Assembly (NCBI RefSeq): GCF_014268785.2
Contig: NZ_JABWRD020000001.1
Location: 1,997,001-2,061,000 of the forward strand
Source: Pseudomonas shirazensis
GTDB taxonomy: Bacteria > Pseudomonadota > Gammaproteobacteria > Pseudomonadales > Pseudomonadaceae
DNA: 64,000 bases
Reading direction: 5' to 3'
Part shown: one piece after another, positions 49,543 through 59,574 of the stretch
Layout of the letters: each line of letters starts with the position of its first letter
Numbering within the stretch: the first letter of the stretch is position 1
Position numbers and translations under genes: made by a program
Notes under the pieces: generated by a model
Told to the model about the DNA's origin: nothing
Seen by the model: only the letters and a program-made list of their open reading frames with translations
Databases searched by the model: none

Positions 49543-51003
49543 ATGATCAAAGTGCTCCGCCCACTGCTGCTCGCCGGCCTGATGCTGCCTCTGGCCATGC
49601 CCACTCAGGCCGCCGTCAACACCACCTTGCCGCCCAAGGTGCAACAGGCTCTCAAGACCAACAAATTGCAGGACAACGCCCTGTCGCTGGTCATGCTGCC
49701 CCTCGATGGCCCCGGTACGGCAACGGTGTTCAACGCCGATGTGTCGGTCAACCCGGCCTCAACCATGAAACTGGTTACCACCTACGCCGCCCTCGAGCTG
49801 CTTGGCCCGACCTTTCAATGGAAAACCGAGTTCTACACCGATGGCACCCTGAACAATGGCGTGCTCAACGGCAACCTGTACCTCAAGGGTGGCGGCGATC
49901 CCAAACTGAACATGGAAAAGCTCTGGCTGCTGATGCGTGACCTGCGCGCCAACGGCGTGCGCACCGTCACCGGTGACCTGGTGCTGGACCGCAGCCACTT
50001 CGTGCAGCCCAACCTGCCCCACTTCGACGATGACGGCGGCGACACCAACAAGCCGTTTCTGGTCAAGCCAGACTCGTTGCTGGTCAACCTCAAGGCGCTG
50101 CGTTTCGTTGCTCGCAATGACGGCGGCAAGGTCATGATTGCAGTCGAACCGCCGATTGCCAGTATCCGCATCGACAATCAGGTCAAGGCTGTCGCCTCCA
50201 AGCAGTGCGCCGGTGAGGTCCGCTATAACCCGCAGGTCAGACCAGACGGTGTCACCGTAGTGGTCAGCGGCCAACTGGGCGAAGGCTGCAACTCGCAGAC
50301 CTATCTGGCCCTGCTCGACCACCCTGCCTACGCGGCAGGTGCCGTTCGCGCAATCTGGAACGAACTGGGCGGCACCATCCAAGGTGGCGATCGCATCGAG
50401 AACGTGCCGAAAAGCGCCCGAGTACTGGCGCGGGCATTCTCGCCCGACCTGGTCGAGGTGATCCGCGACATCAACAAATACAGCAACAACACCATGGCTC
50501 AGCAGCTGTTCCTGAGCCTGGGCGCGCAGTTCCGTACCGATGCCGATGGCGATGACGCGCGCGCCGCACAACGGGTCGTGCGTCAGTGGATGGCGAAAAA
50601 AGGCATCACCTCACCGCACCTGGTGATGGAGAACGGCTCTGGCCTGTCCCGCGCTGAGCGTGTCAGCACACGTGAAATGGCCACCCTGCTGCAGGCGGCC
50701 TGGAACAGCCCTTACGCTGCTGAATTCATCAGCTCGATGCCGCTGGTGGGCATGGACGGGACCATGCGCAAGCGCCTTAAACGCACTGCCATGACCGGCC
50801 AGGCGCATATCAAGACGGGCACTCTGAATACCGTGCGCGCAATCGCCGGGTTCAGCCGCGACAGCAACGGCCATACCTGGGCAGTAGCGGCGATCCTGAA
50901 TGATCCCAAGCCATGGGGTGCGTCACAAGTGCTTGATCAGGTGCTGCTTGAGCTGTATCGCCAGCCGAAGCTGAACACTGGTACCGCCGCATCGGGGCTC
51001 TGA
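49543..51003 (+). CDS. dacB: D-alanyl-D-alanine carboxypeptidase/endopeptidase PBP4
   Basis: 486 residues from ATG 49543; the upstream in-frame extension has no hydrophobic leader or ribosome site. A signal peptide (MIKVLRPLLLAGLMLPLAMPTQA) is followed by a class C penicillin-binding domain. The three active-site motifs are NPASTMKLVTTY (SxxK), KYSNN (SxN) and HIKTGTL (KTG). The large insertion between the first two motifs (about 90-290) is typical of PBP4. It removes terminal D-Ala and opens peptide cross-links in peptidoglycan. Single gene. Confidence 0.94.
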   Translation: MIKVLRPLLLAGLMLPLAMPTQAAVNTTLPPKVQQALKTNKLQDNALSLVMLPLDGPGTATVFNADVSVNPASTMKLVTTYAALELLGPTFQWKTEFYTDGTLNNGVLNGNLYLKGGGDPKLNMEKLWLLMRDLRANGVRTVTGDLVLDRSHFVQPNLPHFDDDGGDTNKPFLVKPDSLLVNLKALRFVARNDGGKVMIAVEPPIASIRIDNQVKAVASKQCAGEVRYNPQVRPDGVTVVVSGQLGEGCNSQTYLALLDHPAYAAGAVRAIWNELGGTIQGGDRIENVPKSARVLARAFSPDLVEVIRDINKYSNNTMAQQLFLSLGAQFRTDADGDDARAAQRVVRQWMAKKGITSPHLVMENGSGLSRAERVSTREMATLLQAAWNSPYAAEFISSMPLVGMDGTMRKRLKRTAMTGQAHIKTGTLNTVRAIAGFSRDSNGHTWAVAAILNDPKPWGASQVLDQVLLELYRQPKLNTGTAASGL

Positions 51004-51068
51004 ACCAAGCAGTCTGAGCAGCGCGTGCCAGCCGCCGCAGCGCTGCTCGGCAGGCAGATCAGGCCGAC

Positions 51069-53426
51069 TTATGGCTGCACTACTTCAACTCGGTCGCGGC
51101 CACCCTGCTTGGCCGCGTACACCCCGGCATCGGCGCGCAGCAGCAGCGCATCGGCGCCCTCCCCCGGGTGCCAGGCAGCCACGCCGAAGCTTGCCGTGAC
51201 CTCGCCGACCCCGTTGATCACCAGACTGCGTACACCCTGCCACAGCTCCAGCGCCAGGGTGCGCGCCTGCGCGATATCGCTACCTGGGCACAGCACCATG
51301 AACTCCTCGCCGCCGAGCCGGCAGAACACGTCCGTACGGCGCAGACGATGGCTGATGTGCTGGCACAGGCTGCGCAGGACATCGTCACCTACCGCATGCC
51401 CGTGCTGATCGTTGATGCGCTTGAAGTGATCGACATCAAGCATGATCACCGCCAGCTCCAGGCCATCACGCGCGGCGCGATCAAGCTCGATCTTCAGCCG
51501 CTCCTGGAAGTAGCGGCGGTTGTGAATACCGGTCAACACGTCGGTAATCGATAGCGCGCGCAGCTCGTGCTCGACCCGCTTGGGCTCGGAAACGTCGGTC
51601 AGATAGCCATGCCACAAAGTGCAGCCCGCCTCGCCCAGTTCAGGCGTGGCCTCACCGCGTACCCAGCGCAGACCGGCCTGCGGCAGAATCACCCGATACT
51701 CTTCGCGCCACGGGGCAAGATGCTCTGCCGAGTAACGGATCGAGCGCAGCACCCGCTCCAGGTCATCAGGATGAATCCGCTCGGTAATCAGCGCCGCATC
51801 CTCGCGCAGCTGATGCAAGTCGATCTCGTAGATGTCGAACAAGCCCTGGCTAGCGTAGGGGAAACATGTATGTCCAGACGCATCCAGACGGTATTGATAG
51901 ATGCCTCCGGGCACTTCAGCACTGAGTTTCTCCAGCAGCCGATCACGCACCGCCAGTGCTTCATGCACGCGGCGCCGTTCGGTGACATCAATGCAGATTG
52001 CCAGGTAGCCGACCCAACGGCTGTGCTCATCGAGCACCGGGCTGACCAGCATGGTCGCCAGCAGCTGGCTGCCATCGCTACGTTGCAGGGTCCATTCGCC
52101 AGGCTGGTTGTCCGCGGCCTGCGCCGCATCGGCAAAGATTGCCTGAGCGCAGCTGATGTCGCGGCCGTGCTGCTGGCTCAGGGCCTGGGCGCGCTGGTGC
52201 AACTCGTCCGCCTGAATCAGCGCGGGCAGATCAAGCCGGCCGACCACTTCGCTGGCGGCATAACCCAGCATGCGCTCGGCGCCAGCATTGAAGGTGATGA
52301 TCCGGCCCTTGAGGTCAGTGGCGATAATCGCCACCTGAGTTGCCGCATCGAGCACGCTGCGCAGTTGGTTATGGGTGCCCCTGAGGGACTGCTCACTGAT
52401 GCGCAATTCGGCCGTGCGCTGCTCGACCAGCTTCAATGCGCGCTGGCGCTGGCTGAGCACGCTGTACAGCAAAGCGCCGAGCAGCAGGCTCAGCAGCGCC
52501 CCAAGTAGCGCCACCGCCGGCACAAACGATGAACGATTGGCGTGCACGAAGCTTTGGCTGGGACGAATCAGCATCTGATAGGGATACCCAGCCAGCTGCA
52601 GTTGACGGGCACTGCTCATTGCCAGCGGCGCTGCCGGGTTGAGCGACTGGTACAGCAGGTTTTGCCCGCTGCCATCGCTGATGCGCACCACCAGGTCGTC
52701 GTCCGTTGCAGCTGACACGCCCTCGCTGACCAAGCGCTGCAAGTCGAGCAGGACAATCACATAGCCACTGGGTACACCGTCACCTGCAACATTGGCGAAG
52801 ACTGGAGCAAGCATCATCAGCACTACCGCCGCCGGCTGCTCTGGCAGCTGCCATGGGGCGGACACCGCCATGCTGCCTGGGGTAGTCGCGCGCACCAAAG
52901 TGCTTTGCACGCGTCTCAGGTTGAACAGCTCCAGGGCAGAAGGCAGCCCGGGCAGATTGGAAGTTTGCACAAAGCGTATGGGGTAGGCGTGGCCGCGCAA
53001 TGCCAAGGGCTGTACCTGCGCCTGGCCGCCAGCATCACTGGACGCATCGTGGACAGCCAGTTCGGCACTCGCCCCCCACCTGGCGGTGGCAACGGCGGGC
53101 GCCCAGGCGTAGGCCAAAGTGCGCTGCAACAGCGGTTTGACGTAACCCTGAAATTCGCCTGCGGTGACATTATCGGAATAACTGAAAAAGCGCCGCAGGC
53201 TATCCAGGCGCTGTTGCTGGTCTGCCAGGCGTTCGGCAATGCGGCTGTAGCGGTCTGCGGCCAGCAGCTCGAAGCGCTGGCGCAGTTGCTGTTTGGAGAA
53301 GCTGTACGCGGCGGTCGTCAGCGCCGCCGTGAACAAAGCGCCGCTGATTACCGCCAGCAGCGCCAACGCCCAGGCCGGTAATGCCTGATAGAGCAGGCCA
53401 AACACATTCGCACGCACCTTCGACAT
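51069..53426 (-). CDS. Membrane diguanylate cyclase (CHASE, PAS, PAS, GGDEF)
   Basis: 785 residues from ATG 53426. TM1 (about 15-40) and TM2 (about 300-325) flank a periplasmic CHASE domain with RRFFSYSDNVTAGEFQGYV and RTLAYAWAPAV. Two PAS domains follow (about 355-480 and 490-610), then a GGDEF domain. The active-site motif is GGEEF in CRLGGEEFMVL, so it should make c-di-GMP. The inhibitory I-site RRTD lies five residues upstream. No EAL domain is present. It likely links an extracellular signal to biofilm or motility. It converges on dacB. Confidence 0.93.
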   Translation of the reverse strand: MSKVRANVFGLLYQALPAWALALLAVISGALFTAALTTAAYSFSKQQLRQRFELLAADRYSRIAERLADQQQRLDSLRRFFSYSDNVTAGEFQGYVKPLLQRTLAYAWAPAVATARWGASAELAVHDASSDAGGQAQVQPLALRGHAYPIRFVQTSNLPGLPSALELFNLRRVQSTLVRATTPGSMAVSAPWQLPEQPAAVVLMMLAPVFANVAGDGVPSGYVIVLLDLQRLVSEGVSAATDDDLVVRISDGSGQNLLYQSLNPAAPLAMSSARQLQLAGYPYQMLIRPSQSFVHANRSSFVPAVALLGALLSLLLGALLYSVLSQRQRALKLVEQRTAELRISEQSLRGTHNQLRSVLDAATQVAIIATDLKGRIITFNAGAERMLGYAASEVVGRLDLPALIQADELHQRAQALSQQHGRDISCAQAIFADAAQAADNQPGEWTLQRSDGSQLLATMLVSPVLDEHSRWVGYLAICIDVTERRRVHEALAVRDRLLEKLSAEVPGGIYQYRLDASGHTCFPYASQGLFDIYEIDLHQLREDAALITERIHPDDLERVLRSIRYSAEHLAPWREEYRVILPQAGLRWVRGEATPELGEAGCTLWHGYLTDVSEPKRVEHELRALSITDVLTGIHNRRYFQERLKIELDRAARDGLELAVIMLDVDHFKRINDQHGHAVGDDVLRSLCQHISHRLRRTDVFCRLGGEEFMVLCPGSDIAQARTLALELWQGVRSLVINGVGEVTASFGVAAWHPGEGADALLLRADAGVYAAKQGGRDRVEVVQP

Positions 53427-53527
53427 AGAGCGATCTCGTCACGTCAGCGTCCTGCGAATTGTTCAGCCCTGACTATTTATAGCTATTGGCCACTAGCGGC
53501 GCAACTCCGACATTACCCAGTGCTACT

Positions 53528-55729
53528 TCAGCGCAGCTGCAAGCGCCAGGCACGGTGGATCTTGCTGTTGCGAGCAAAGTCCGGATCAACCGTCTGCGCG
53601 CTTATTTCTTCCACGGCATACCGCGCGCTCACGCTCTCGTCGAGCTGGAACTTGCGGAAGTTGTTGGAGAAATACAGCACACCGCCAGGCGCCAACCGGG
53701 CCAGGGCCAGGTCAAGCAACTGCACGTGGTCGCGCTGCACGTCGAACACCCCTTCCATGCGCTTGGAATTGGAGAACGTCGGCGGGTCGATGAAGATCAG
53801 GTCGTAGCTCTCGCGGCAGCTCTCCAGCCAGGCCATGACGTCACCCTGCTCCAGGCGATGGCGATCGGAGTAGCCATTGAGCGAGAGGTTGCGCCGCGCC
53901 CAGTCCAGGTAGGTCTTGGACAGGTCGACGCTGGTGGTCTCGCGTGCGCCGCCCTTGGCCGCATGCACAGTCGCCGTGGCGGTGTAGCAGAACAGGTTGA
54001 GAAAACGCTTGCCGGCCGCCTCGCGCTGGATGCGCATGCGCATCGGGCGGTGATCGAGGAACAGCCCGGTGTCGAGATAGTCGGTCAGGTTGACCAGCAA
54101 CTTGACGCCGCCTTCGCTGACTTCCTGGAAACGCCCTTCAGTCGCTTGACGCTCATACTGGCGAGTACCGCTCTGACGCTGACGGCGCTTGAGCACAATA
54201 CGCTGCTGATCGATGCCCAGTGCCTGCGGGATCGCTGCAAGCACATCGAGCAGACGCCCTTGGGCCTTTTCTGGATCGATGGTACGCGGGGCGGCGTACT
54301 CCTGAACGTGCACCCAATCCTGGTAGAGGTCGATCGCCACAGCGTATTCGGGCATGTCGGCGTCATACAGGCGGTAGCAGTCGATCTGTTCGCGGCGGGC
54401 CCACTTGCCCAGCTGCTTGAGGTTCTTCTGCAAGCGGTTGGCAAACATCTGCGCACCTTCGGAAAGGCGCGCCGGCTCATTGACGACTGCTACCGGGCGA
54501 TCGCTTTCAGCTTCCTTGGCCTCGACAGAACGACGCTCGCCGGAGACACCCGTGACGAACTGATCAGGCTGGATCTTGAACAGCAGCAGTTTGCACGGCA
54601 ACGCGCCGTTCCAGAACGCGTATTGTTTGTGGCTGCGCACACCCATACGCTTGCCCAGTTCAGGCGCGCCGGTGAACACCGCCGCCTCCCAGCCCAGACA
54701 CGCCTGGCGCAGACGCTCGCCCAGGTTCTGGTAGAGGTAGAGCAAACTGGCCTCGTCGCCCAGACGCTCGCCGTAAGGCGGGTTGCTAATGACCAGACCT
54801 TTCTGGTTCTGGTCCGGACGCGGTTCAAACGTGCCGACCTCACCCTGGTAGATCTTGATCCAGTCGCTCAGGCCGGCCCGTTCGACGTTGTTGCGACCCG
54901 GCTGAATCAGCCGTGGGTCGGCTTCGTAACCGCGAATCCACAGCGGCGGCTTGGCCAGGCCGGCTTCGGCGCGCTGGGTTGCTTCGTCATGAACCTTGCG
55001 CCACAACGCCGGCACGTGGCCAAGCCAGGCGCTGAAGCCCCAACGCTCGCGCTTGAGGTTGGGCGCAATATCGGCGGCGATCATCGCGGCCTCGACGAGG
55101 AAGGTACCGACACCGCACATCGGGTCAGCCAGCGCGCCGCCTTCGGCAGCAATGCGCGGCCAGCCGGAACGAATCAGCACCGCTGCGGCGAGGTTTTCCT
55201 TGAGCGGCGCGGCGCCCTGCTGCAGGCGATAGCCGCGCTGGTGCAGGCTGTGCCCAGAGAGGTCGAGCGAGAGGATCGCTTCACCACGATCCAGGCGCAG
55301 GTGCACACGCATGTCCGGATTCAGCTTGTCGACTGACGGGCGCAGGCCGTCTTTGTCGCGCAGCTTGTCGACGATGGCATCCTTGACCTTCAGCGCACCA
55401 AAGTGGGTGTTGTCGATGCCCGAACCATGCCCGCTGAACTCCACGGCCAGCGAGCCATCGGCGAGCAGATGATCCTGCCATTCGACGGCATTGACGCCGT
55501 CGTAGAGGTCATCGGCATTTTTCATCGCAAAGCGTTTGAGCACCAGCAGTACGCGGTTGCCCAAGCGGGACCATAGGCACAAGCGGTAGGCGGTTTCCAT
55601 GTCGGCCTCGCCACGAATGGCCGAGGTGTGCTCACGCACGTCCTCAAGGCCGAGGCCTCGGGCCTCATCGGCAAGCAGGCCTTCAAGGCCCTTGGGGCAG
55701 GTGAGGTAAAGTTCGAAACGGTCCGACAT
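53528..55729 (-). CDS. rlmL: Bifunctional 23S rRNA methyltransferase (G2445 N2 and G2069 N7)
   Basis: 733 residues from ATG 55729, with TGGA upstream. The N-terminal THUMP domain and first methyltransferase domain (RlmL) carry LADPMCGVGTFLVEAA and the NPPY motif in SNPPYGERLG. The second methyltransferase domain (RlmK, about 480-733) has FLNLFCYTATATVHAAKGGA and DLIFIDPPTFSNSKR. This fused RlmKL form is normal in gamma-proteobacteria. It modifies G2445 and G2069 of 23S rRNA. Divergent from rmf across a long intergenic region. Confidence 0.95.
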   Translation of the reverse strand: MSDRFELYLTCPKGLEGLLADEARGLGLEDVREHTSAIRGEADMETAYRLCLWSRLGNRVLLVLKRFAMKNADDLYDGVNAVEWQDHLLADGSLAVEFSGHGSGIDNTHFGALKVKDAIVDKLRDKDGLRPSVDKLNPDMRVHLRLDRGEAILSLDLSGHSLHQRGYRLQQGAAPLKENLAAAVLIRSGWPRIAAEGGALADPMCGVGTFLVEAAMIAADIAPNLKRERWGFSAWLGHVPALWRKVHDEATQRAEAGLAKPPLWIRGYEADPRLIQPGRNNVERAGLSDWIKIYQGEVGTFEPRPDQNQKGLVISNPPYGERLGDEASLLYLYQNLGERLRQACLGWEAAVFTGAPELGKRMGVRSHKQYAFWNGALPCKLLLFKIQPDQFVTGVSGERRSVEAKEAESDRPVAVVNEPARLSEGAQMFANRLQKNLKQLGKWARREQIDCYRLYDADMPEYAVAIDLYQDWVHVQEYAAPRTIDPEKAQGRLLDVLAAIPQALGIDQQRIVLKRRQRQSGTRQYERQATEGRFQEVSEGGVKLLVNLTDYLDTGLFLDHRPMRMRIQREAAGKRFLNLFCYTATATVHAAKGGARETTSVDLSKTYLDWARRNLSLNGYSDRHRLEQGDVMAWLESCRESYDLIFIDPPTFSNSKRMEGVFDVQRDHVQLLDLALARLAPGGVLYFSNNFRKFQLDESVSARYAVEEISAQTVDPDFARNSKIHRAWRLQLR

Positions 55730-55763
55730 GAGTATTCCAGTGCCTATGGCTATTTGAGTGACG

Positions 55764-55817
55764 GGACGACGCATCGTCCGTCAGGGTTTTCCCGAGCGCC
55801 CTTTTCAGGCGCTCGGG
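55764..55817. repeat. Two adjacent hairpins in the rlmL-rmf intergenic region
   Basis: GGACGA/TCGTCC (55764-55769 and 55774-55779) and CCCGAGCGCC/GGCGCTCGGG (55791-55800 and 55808-55817) are adjacent perfect inverted repeats upstream of the rlmL start. The rest of 55818-56275, before rmf, is moderately AT-rich. It should hold the rmf promoter, but I cannot place it. Confidence 0.55.
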
Positions 55818-56275
55818 TGGCCTTGCGTGATTCGCGAAGGCCTGGCCGCCCGACAATTGTGCATGCACCCAAGGGTGAAAGCAGCCTTTGATCGTCGAGC
55901 AGTACGAAAAATTCTTGCGCCAGGTCATTAAAATGACCCTTCGTCGCATTTCAAATTAATTCAGCCGTTTTTTGACGACGCTGGCTAAATAGCGGCCAGT
56001 GCGGCTAAACCCCGATCACAGCGGGCATTTGCTCAAACAAGGTTGAGTCGCATTTATTTACTTATCACTTCACCTACAGAAACGTTACGTCCTTATGACA
56101 AAACGATCATTCACACTGTGACTTTCATTGGTTAGAACTGATCACAGGCCGCTTCGCAACGAAACGGCACTTCAAGCTCGCCACGCCGGCAGCGAGCGCA
56201 AACCGGCAGAAAGATTCTGCCCGGCCTCTGTGAGGCCGACGGGACATTACAGTCAACAAGTGAGGGCAACACCCT

Positions 56276-56491
56276 ATGAGAAGACTTAAGCGTGATCCGT
56301 TGGAAAGAGCATATTCACGTGGCTACCAGTATGGGGTCACCGGCAAATCTCGCGAACTTTGCCCTTTCACCCTAGCATCCGTACGTCAGGCCTGGATAAA
56401 CGGCTGGCGGGAGGGTCGCGGAGATAACTGGGACGGCATGACCGGCACTGCTGGCATCCATAGACTCAACGAAAATCACGCCGTTGGCTGA
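56276..56491 (+). CDS. rmf: Ribosome modulation factor
   Basis: 71 residues from ATG 56276 with GAGG 10 nt upstream. The protein begins MRRLKRDPLERAYSRGYQYG and contains TGKSRELCPF and RQAWINGWREGRGDNWDGM, the complete RMF pattern. RMF dimerises 70S ribosomes into inactive 100S particles in stationary phase, in concert with hibernation factors. It is monocistronic and ends at a strong terminator. Expression is expected to be growth-phase and stringent-response controlled; that is family knowledge. Confidence 0.97.
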   Translation: MRRLKRDPLERAYSRGYQYGVTGKSRELCPFTLASVRQAWINGWREGRGDNWDGMTGTAGIHRLNENHAVG

Positions 56492-56552
56492 TCAGGGAAT
56501 CTGAATTCGAGTCACCATGCACGCCCCATCCGGGCGGCGGGCTACGGCCCAG

Positions 56553-56577
56553 GGGCCCCTTAAAGGGGCCCTTTTTT
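56553..56577 (+). terminator. Rho-independent terminator of rmf
   Basis: GGGCCCC (56553-56559) and GGGGCCC (56565-56571) form a stem around TTAAA, followed immediately by six T residues (56572-56577). It is a textbook intrinsic terminator. Confidence 0.92.
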
Positions 56578-56588
56578 ATACCCGCTGA

Positions 56589-57614
56589 TCAGCCCCGTGG
56601 CATTGCTGCAATGGCATCGACTGCTTCGCGAATCAGCGCCGGGCCCTTGTAGATGAAGCCCGAATAGATCTGTACCAAGCTGGCACCGGCAGCGATTTTC
56701 TCAGCTGCGTGACGGCCTTCGGTGATCCCACCTGCGGCGATGATCGGCATCCGCCCGGCCAACTCCCCTGCCAGCACCTTGACCGTATGGGTACTTTTGG
56801 CCAGCACTGGCGCACCCGACAGGCCACCGGCTTCAGCACCATACGGCAGGCTCTCGACGCCTTCACGGGACAGCGTGGTATTGGTTGCGATCACTGCATC
56901 CATGCCCGACTCCAGCAGCGCCGCAGCTACCAGCGCGGTTTCTTCGTCGGTCATGTCCGGGGCAATCTTGATCGCCAGCGGCACACGCTTGGCATACTCA
57001 GTGGCAAGCTGCTCGCGGCGCACCGCAAGCGCATCCAGCAACTGCTTGAGCGAGTCACCGAACTGCAGCGAGCGCAGGCCCGGGGTATTCGGCGAGCTGA
57101 CATTGACGGTGATGTAGCTGGCGTCGTTGTAGACCTTCTCCAGGCCAATCAGGTAATCGTCCACCGCGCGCTCGACCGGCGTGTCGAAGTTCTTGCCGAT
57201 GTTGATCCCCAGCACGCCATCGAAGCGCGAGGCACGCACCCGCTCCAGCAGATGATCGACGCCCAGGTTGTTGAAGCCCATGCGGTTGATGATCGCCGTT
57301 GCCTCAGGCAGACGAAACAGCCGCGGCTTGGGGTTGCCCGGCTGCGGGCGTGGCGTCACGGTACCGATTTCGACAAAGCCGAAGCCCAGCTGGGCAAAGC
57401 CATCGATGGCCGCGCCGTTCTTGTCCAGACCCGCCGCCAGCCCGACCGGGTTGGCGAAGTTCAAGCCCATCACCGTTACTGGCGATGGCGCCGGCTGCTT
57501 GCATAGCAAGCCATTGAGCCCCAGCCGGCCACCGGCTCCAATCAGGTCCAGGGACAGGTCGTGGGAGGTTTCCGGAGAAAGCTTGAACAGCAGCTGGCGG
57601 GCCAGGTTATACAT
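56589..57614 (-). CDS. pyrD: Dihydroorotate dehydrogenase (quinone), class 2
   Basis: 341 residues from ATG 57614; a longer in-frame start would overlap the nasS promoter. The N-terminal amphipathic helices ([20 protein letters not shown]) bind the membrane surface, as in class 2 enzymes. The FMN barrel has [11 protein letters not shown], the catalytic serine region [13 protein letters not shown], and [10 protein letters not shown] near the end. It oxidises dihydroorotate to orotate with electrons to ubiquinone in pyrimidine synthesis. Divergent from nasS. Confidence 0.96.
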   Translation of the reverse strand: MYNLARQLLFKLSPETSHDLSLDLIGAGGRLGLNGLLCKQPAPSPVTVMGLNFANPVGLAAGLDKNGAAIDGFAQLGFGFVEIGTVTPRPQPGNPKPRLFRLPEATAIINRMGFNNLGVDHLLERVRASRFDGVLGINIGKNFDTPVERAVDDYLIGLEKVYNDASYITVNVSSPNTPGLRSLQFGDSLKQLLDALAVRREQLATEYAKRVPLAIKIAPDMTDEETALVAAALLESGMDAVIATNTTLSREGVESLPYGAEAGGLSGAPVLAKSTHTVKVLAGELAGRMPIIAAGGITEGRHAAEKIAAGASLVQIYSGFIYKGPALIREAVDAIAAMPRG

Positions 57615-57694
57615 GGGCGGGCAAGACTCGGGGATGAGTGAGGCGGCGATTATAGCCAGCACGCCGCTGGCGCGACAGGCCTTTGCTGACCGTC

Positions 57695-57709
57695 TGGCAT
57701 ATGCCTTGC
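57695..57709 (+). promoter_or_regulatory. Sigma-54 promoter of nasST
   Basis: TGGCATATGCCTTGC matches the -24/-12 consensus TGGCACG-N4-TTGC, with GG (57696-57697) and GC (57708-57709) exactly 12 nt apart. Transcription would begin near 57721, about 32 nt before the nasS start. A weak NtrC-like element, GCACGCCGCTGGCGC, lies at 57659-57673. Confidence 0.7.
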
Positions 57710-57752
57710 TTCAACAGCAGGCAAAGCCTACTCGGTACAGGCGAGGATTTTT

Positions 57753-58967
57753 GTGAATACAGCTCCCCACGCAACACCTCTGGCCTGGGTCAACGGTAGT
57801 GACGCGCCGGAAAAACCCAGCCTCGATATCGGTTTCATGCCCCTTACCGACTGCGCTTCGGTAGTGGTAGCCGCCACTCAGGGCTTCGCCCAGCAGCAAG
57901 GCCTGACCCTCAACCTCAAGCGCCAGGCCTCCTGGGCCGGCATGCGCGACAAGCTGGTCAGTGGCGAGCTGGATGCAGGGCATTGCCTGTATGGCCTGAT
58001 CTACGCCGTGCACCTGGGCATCGGCGGCAGCGCCCGCCGCGATATGGCCGTGCTGATGGGCCTGAACCAGAACGCCCAGGCTATCAACCTGTCCCCCGCC
58101 CTGCAGCGCAAAGGCGTGACCAGCCCTGAAGCACTGGCAAAACTGGTGCACCAATCAGGGGCGAAGCTGACCTTTGCCCAGACATTTCCTACCGGCACCC
58201 ACGCCATGTGGTTGTATTACTGGCTGGCCAGCCAGGGCATTCATCCGCTGCATGACGTCGCCAGCGTCGTGGTGCCGCCCGCGCAAATGGTCGCCCATGT
58301 ACAGGCCGGTCGCATCGATGGCTTTTGCGTCGGCGAACCCTGGTCAGCCCAGGCGGTGGCCGAGGGCCAGGGTTTTACCCTCGCCACCAGCCAGTCGATC
58401 TGGCCGGACCACCCGGAAAAGGTCCTTGGCTGCGCGCGAGCGTTCGTCGAGCGGTACCCCAACAGCGCCCGTGCACTGATCAAGGCGATATTGGCCGCCA
58501 GCCAGTTTATCGAGCAGAGCCAGGAGAATCGCCGTAGCACGGCTCATCTACTGAGCGGCAGTGCCTACCTGGATACCGCAGTGGCGACGATTGAACCGCG
58601 CCTGCTCGGCGACTATCAGGACGGGCTGGGCAATCACTGGCAGGACCCCCACGCACTGCGCTTTCATGACCAGGGCCGGGCCAACCAGCCCTATCTGTCC
58701 GATGGCATGTGGTTCATGACCCAGTTCCGCCGTTGGGGTTTGCTGCGCGAAGACCCCGACTACCTGGCGGTTGCCAACCAGGTGCAGCAGCTAGCCCTGT
58801 ATCGCGCCGCTGCCGCTGAGCTCGGCTTGCCAGGCGACGTATCAGCGATGCGCAGCAGCCTGTTGATCGACGGCATCCGCTGGGATGGCAGCGACCCGCA
58901 TGGCTACGCCCGCAGTTTTCACCTGCACGCCATGACACCGGCGCCTAGCGCCCATCTCGCTCGGTGA
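57753..58967 (+). CDS. nasS: Nitrate/nitrite-responsive regulator NasS
   Basis: 404 residues from GTG 57753 with GAGG upstream. It resembles NrtA/CmpA nitrate-binding proteins (LDIGFMPLTDCASVVVAATQGF, SGELDAGHCLYGLIYAV) but has no signal peptide, so it is cytoplasmic. NasS binds NasT and holds it inactive; nitrate or nitrite releases NasT. The gene sits 11 bp before nasT and behind a sigma-54 promoter. Residues GTHAMWLYYWLASQGIHP and VGEPWSAQAV are in the ligand-binding fold. Confidence 0.93.
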   Translation: MNTAPHATPLAWVNGSDAPEKPSLDIGFMPLTDCASVVVAATQGFAQQQGLTLNLKRQASWAGMRDKLVSGELDAGHCLYGLIYAVHLGIGGSARRDMAVLMGLNQNAQAINLSPALQRKGVTSPEALAKLVHQSGAKLTFAQTFPTGTHAMWLYYWLASQGIHPLHDVASVVVPPAQMVAHVQAGRIDGFCVGEPWSAQAVAEGQGFTLATSQSIWPDHPEKVLGCARAFVERYPNSARALIKAILAASQFIEQSQENRRSTAHLLSGSAYLDTAVATIEPRLLGDYQDGLGNHWQDPHALRFHDQGRANQPYLSDGMWFMTQFRRWGLLREDPDYLAVANQVQQLALYRAAAAELGLPGDVSAMRSSLLIDGIRWDGSDPHGYARSFHLHAMTPAPSAHLAR

Positions 58968-58978
58968 AGGGGCTGAAC

Positions 58979-59554
58979 ATGCTACGGATCCTGTTGATCG
59001 ACGACACAGAGAAAAAAGTCGGCCGGCTCAAGCTGGCACTGATCGAGGCCGGCTTCGAGGTCATCGAGGCCACGGGCCTGACCATCGACCTGCCTGCCTG
59101 CGTCGAAACGGTGCGCCCGGACGTGGTCTTGATCGATACCGAGTCACCGGGGCGTGATGTCATGGAGCAGGTGGTGCTGGTCAGCCGCGATCTGCCGCGG
59201 CCGATTGTCCTGTTCACCGACGAACACGACCCGGATGTGATGCGCCAAGCGATCCACGCCGGGGTCAGTGCCTACATCGTCGAGGGCATTCAGAGCAGCC
59301 GCCTGCAGCCGATTCTGGATGTAGCGATAGCCCGCTTCGAGAGCGACCAGGCGCTCAAGGCTCAGCTGTTGGCGCGCGACCAGCAACTGGCCGAGCGCAA
59401 GCGTGTGGAGCATGCCAAGGGCTTGCTGATGAAGATGAAGGACTGCAATGAAGAGCAGGCCTACACCCTCATGCGCCGCCAGGCCATGAGCAAGCAGCAG
59501 AAGCTCATCCAGGTGGCGGAGCAGATCATCGCCATGCACGAGTTGCTCGGCTGA
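58979..59554 (+). CDS. nasT: ANTAR-domain transcription antiterminator NasT
   Basis: 191 residues from ATG 58979, chosen because AAGGGG lies just upstream; a GTG at 58964 overlaps the nasS stop. The pseudo-receiver domain (1-120) has D53 in VLIDTESPGRD. The C-terminal ANTAR domain (about 125-185) has LAERKRVEHAKGLLMKMK and EEQAYTLMRRQAMSKQQKL. ANTAR proteins bind two-hairpin RNA targets and block terminator formation. Such a target lies directly downstream, ahead of nasA. NasT is released from NasS by nitrate or nitrite. Confidence 0.95.
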   Translation: MLRILLIDDTEKKVGRLKLALIEAGFEVIEATGLTIDLPACVETVRPDVVLIDTESPGRDVMEQVVLVSRDLPRPIVLFTDEHDPDVMRQAIHAGVSAYIVEGIQSSRLQPILDVAIARFESDQALKAQLLARDQQLAERKRVEHAKGLLMKMKDCNEEQAYTLMRRQAMSKQQKLIQVAEQIIAMHELLG

Positions 59555-59574
59555 AGCGGAGCCGCCTAAGGGGT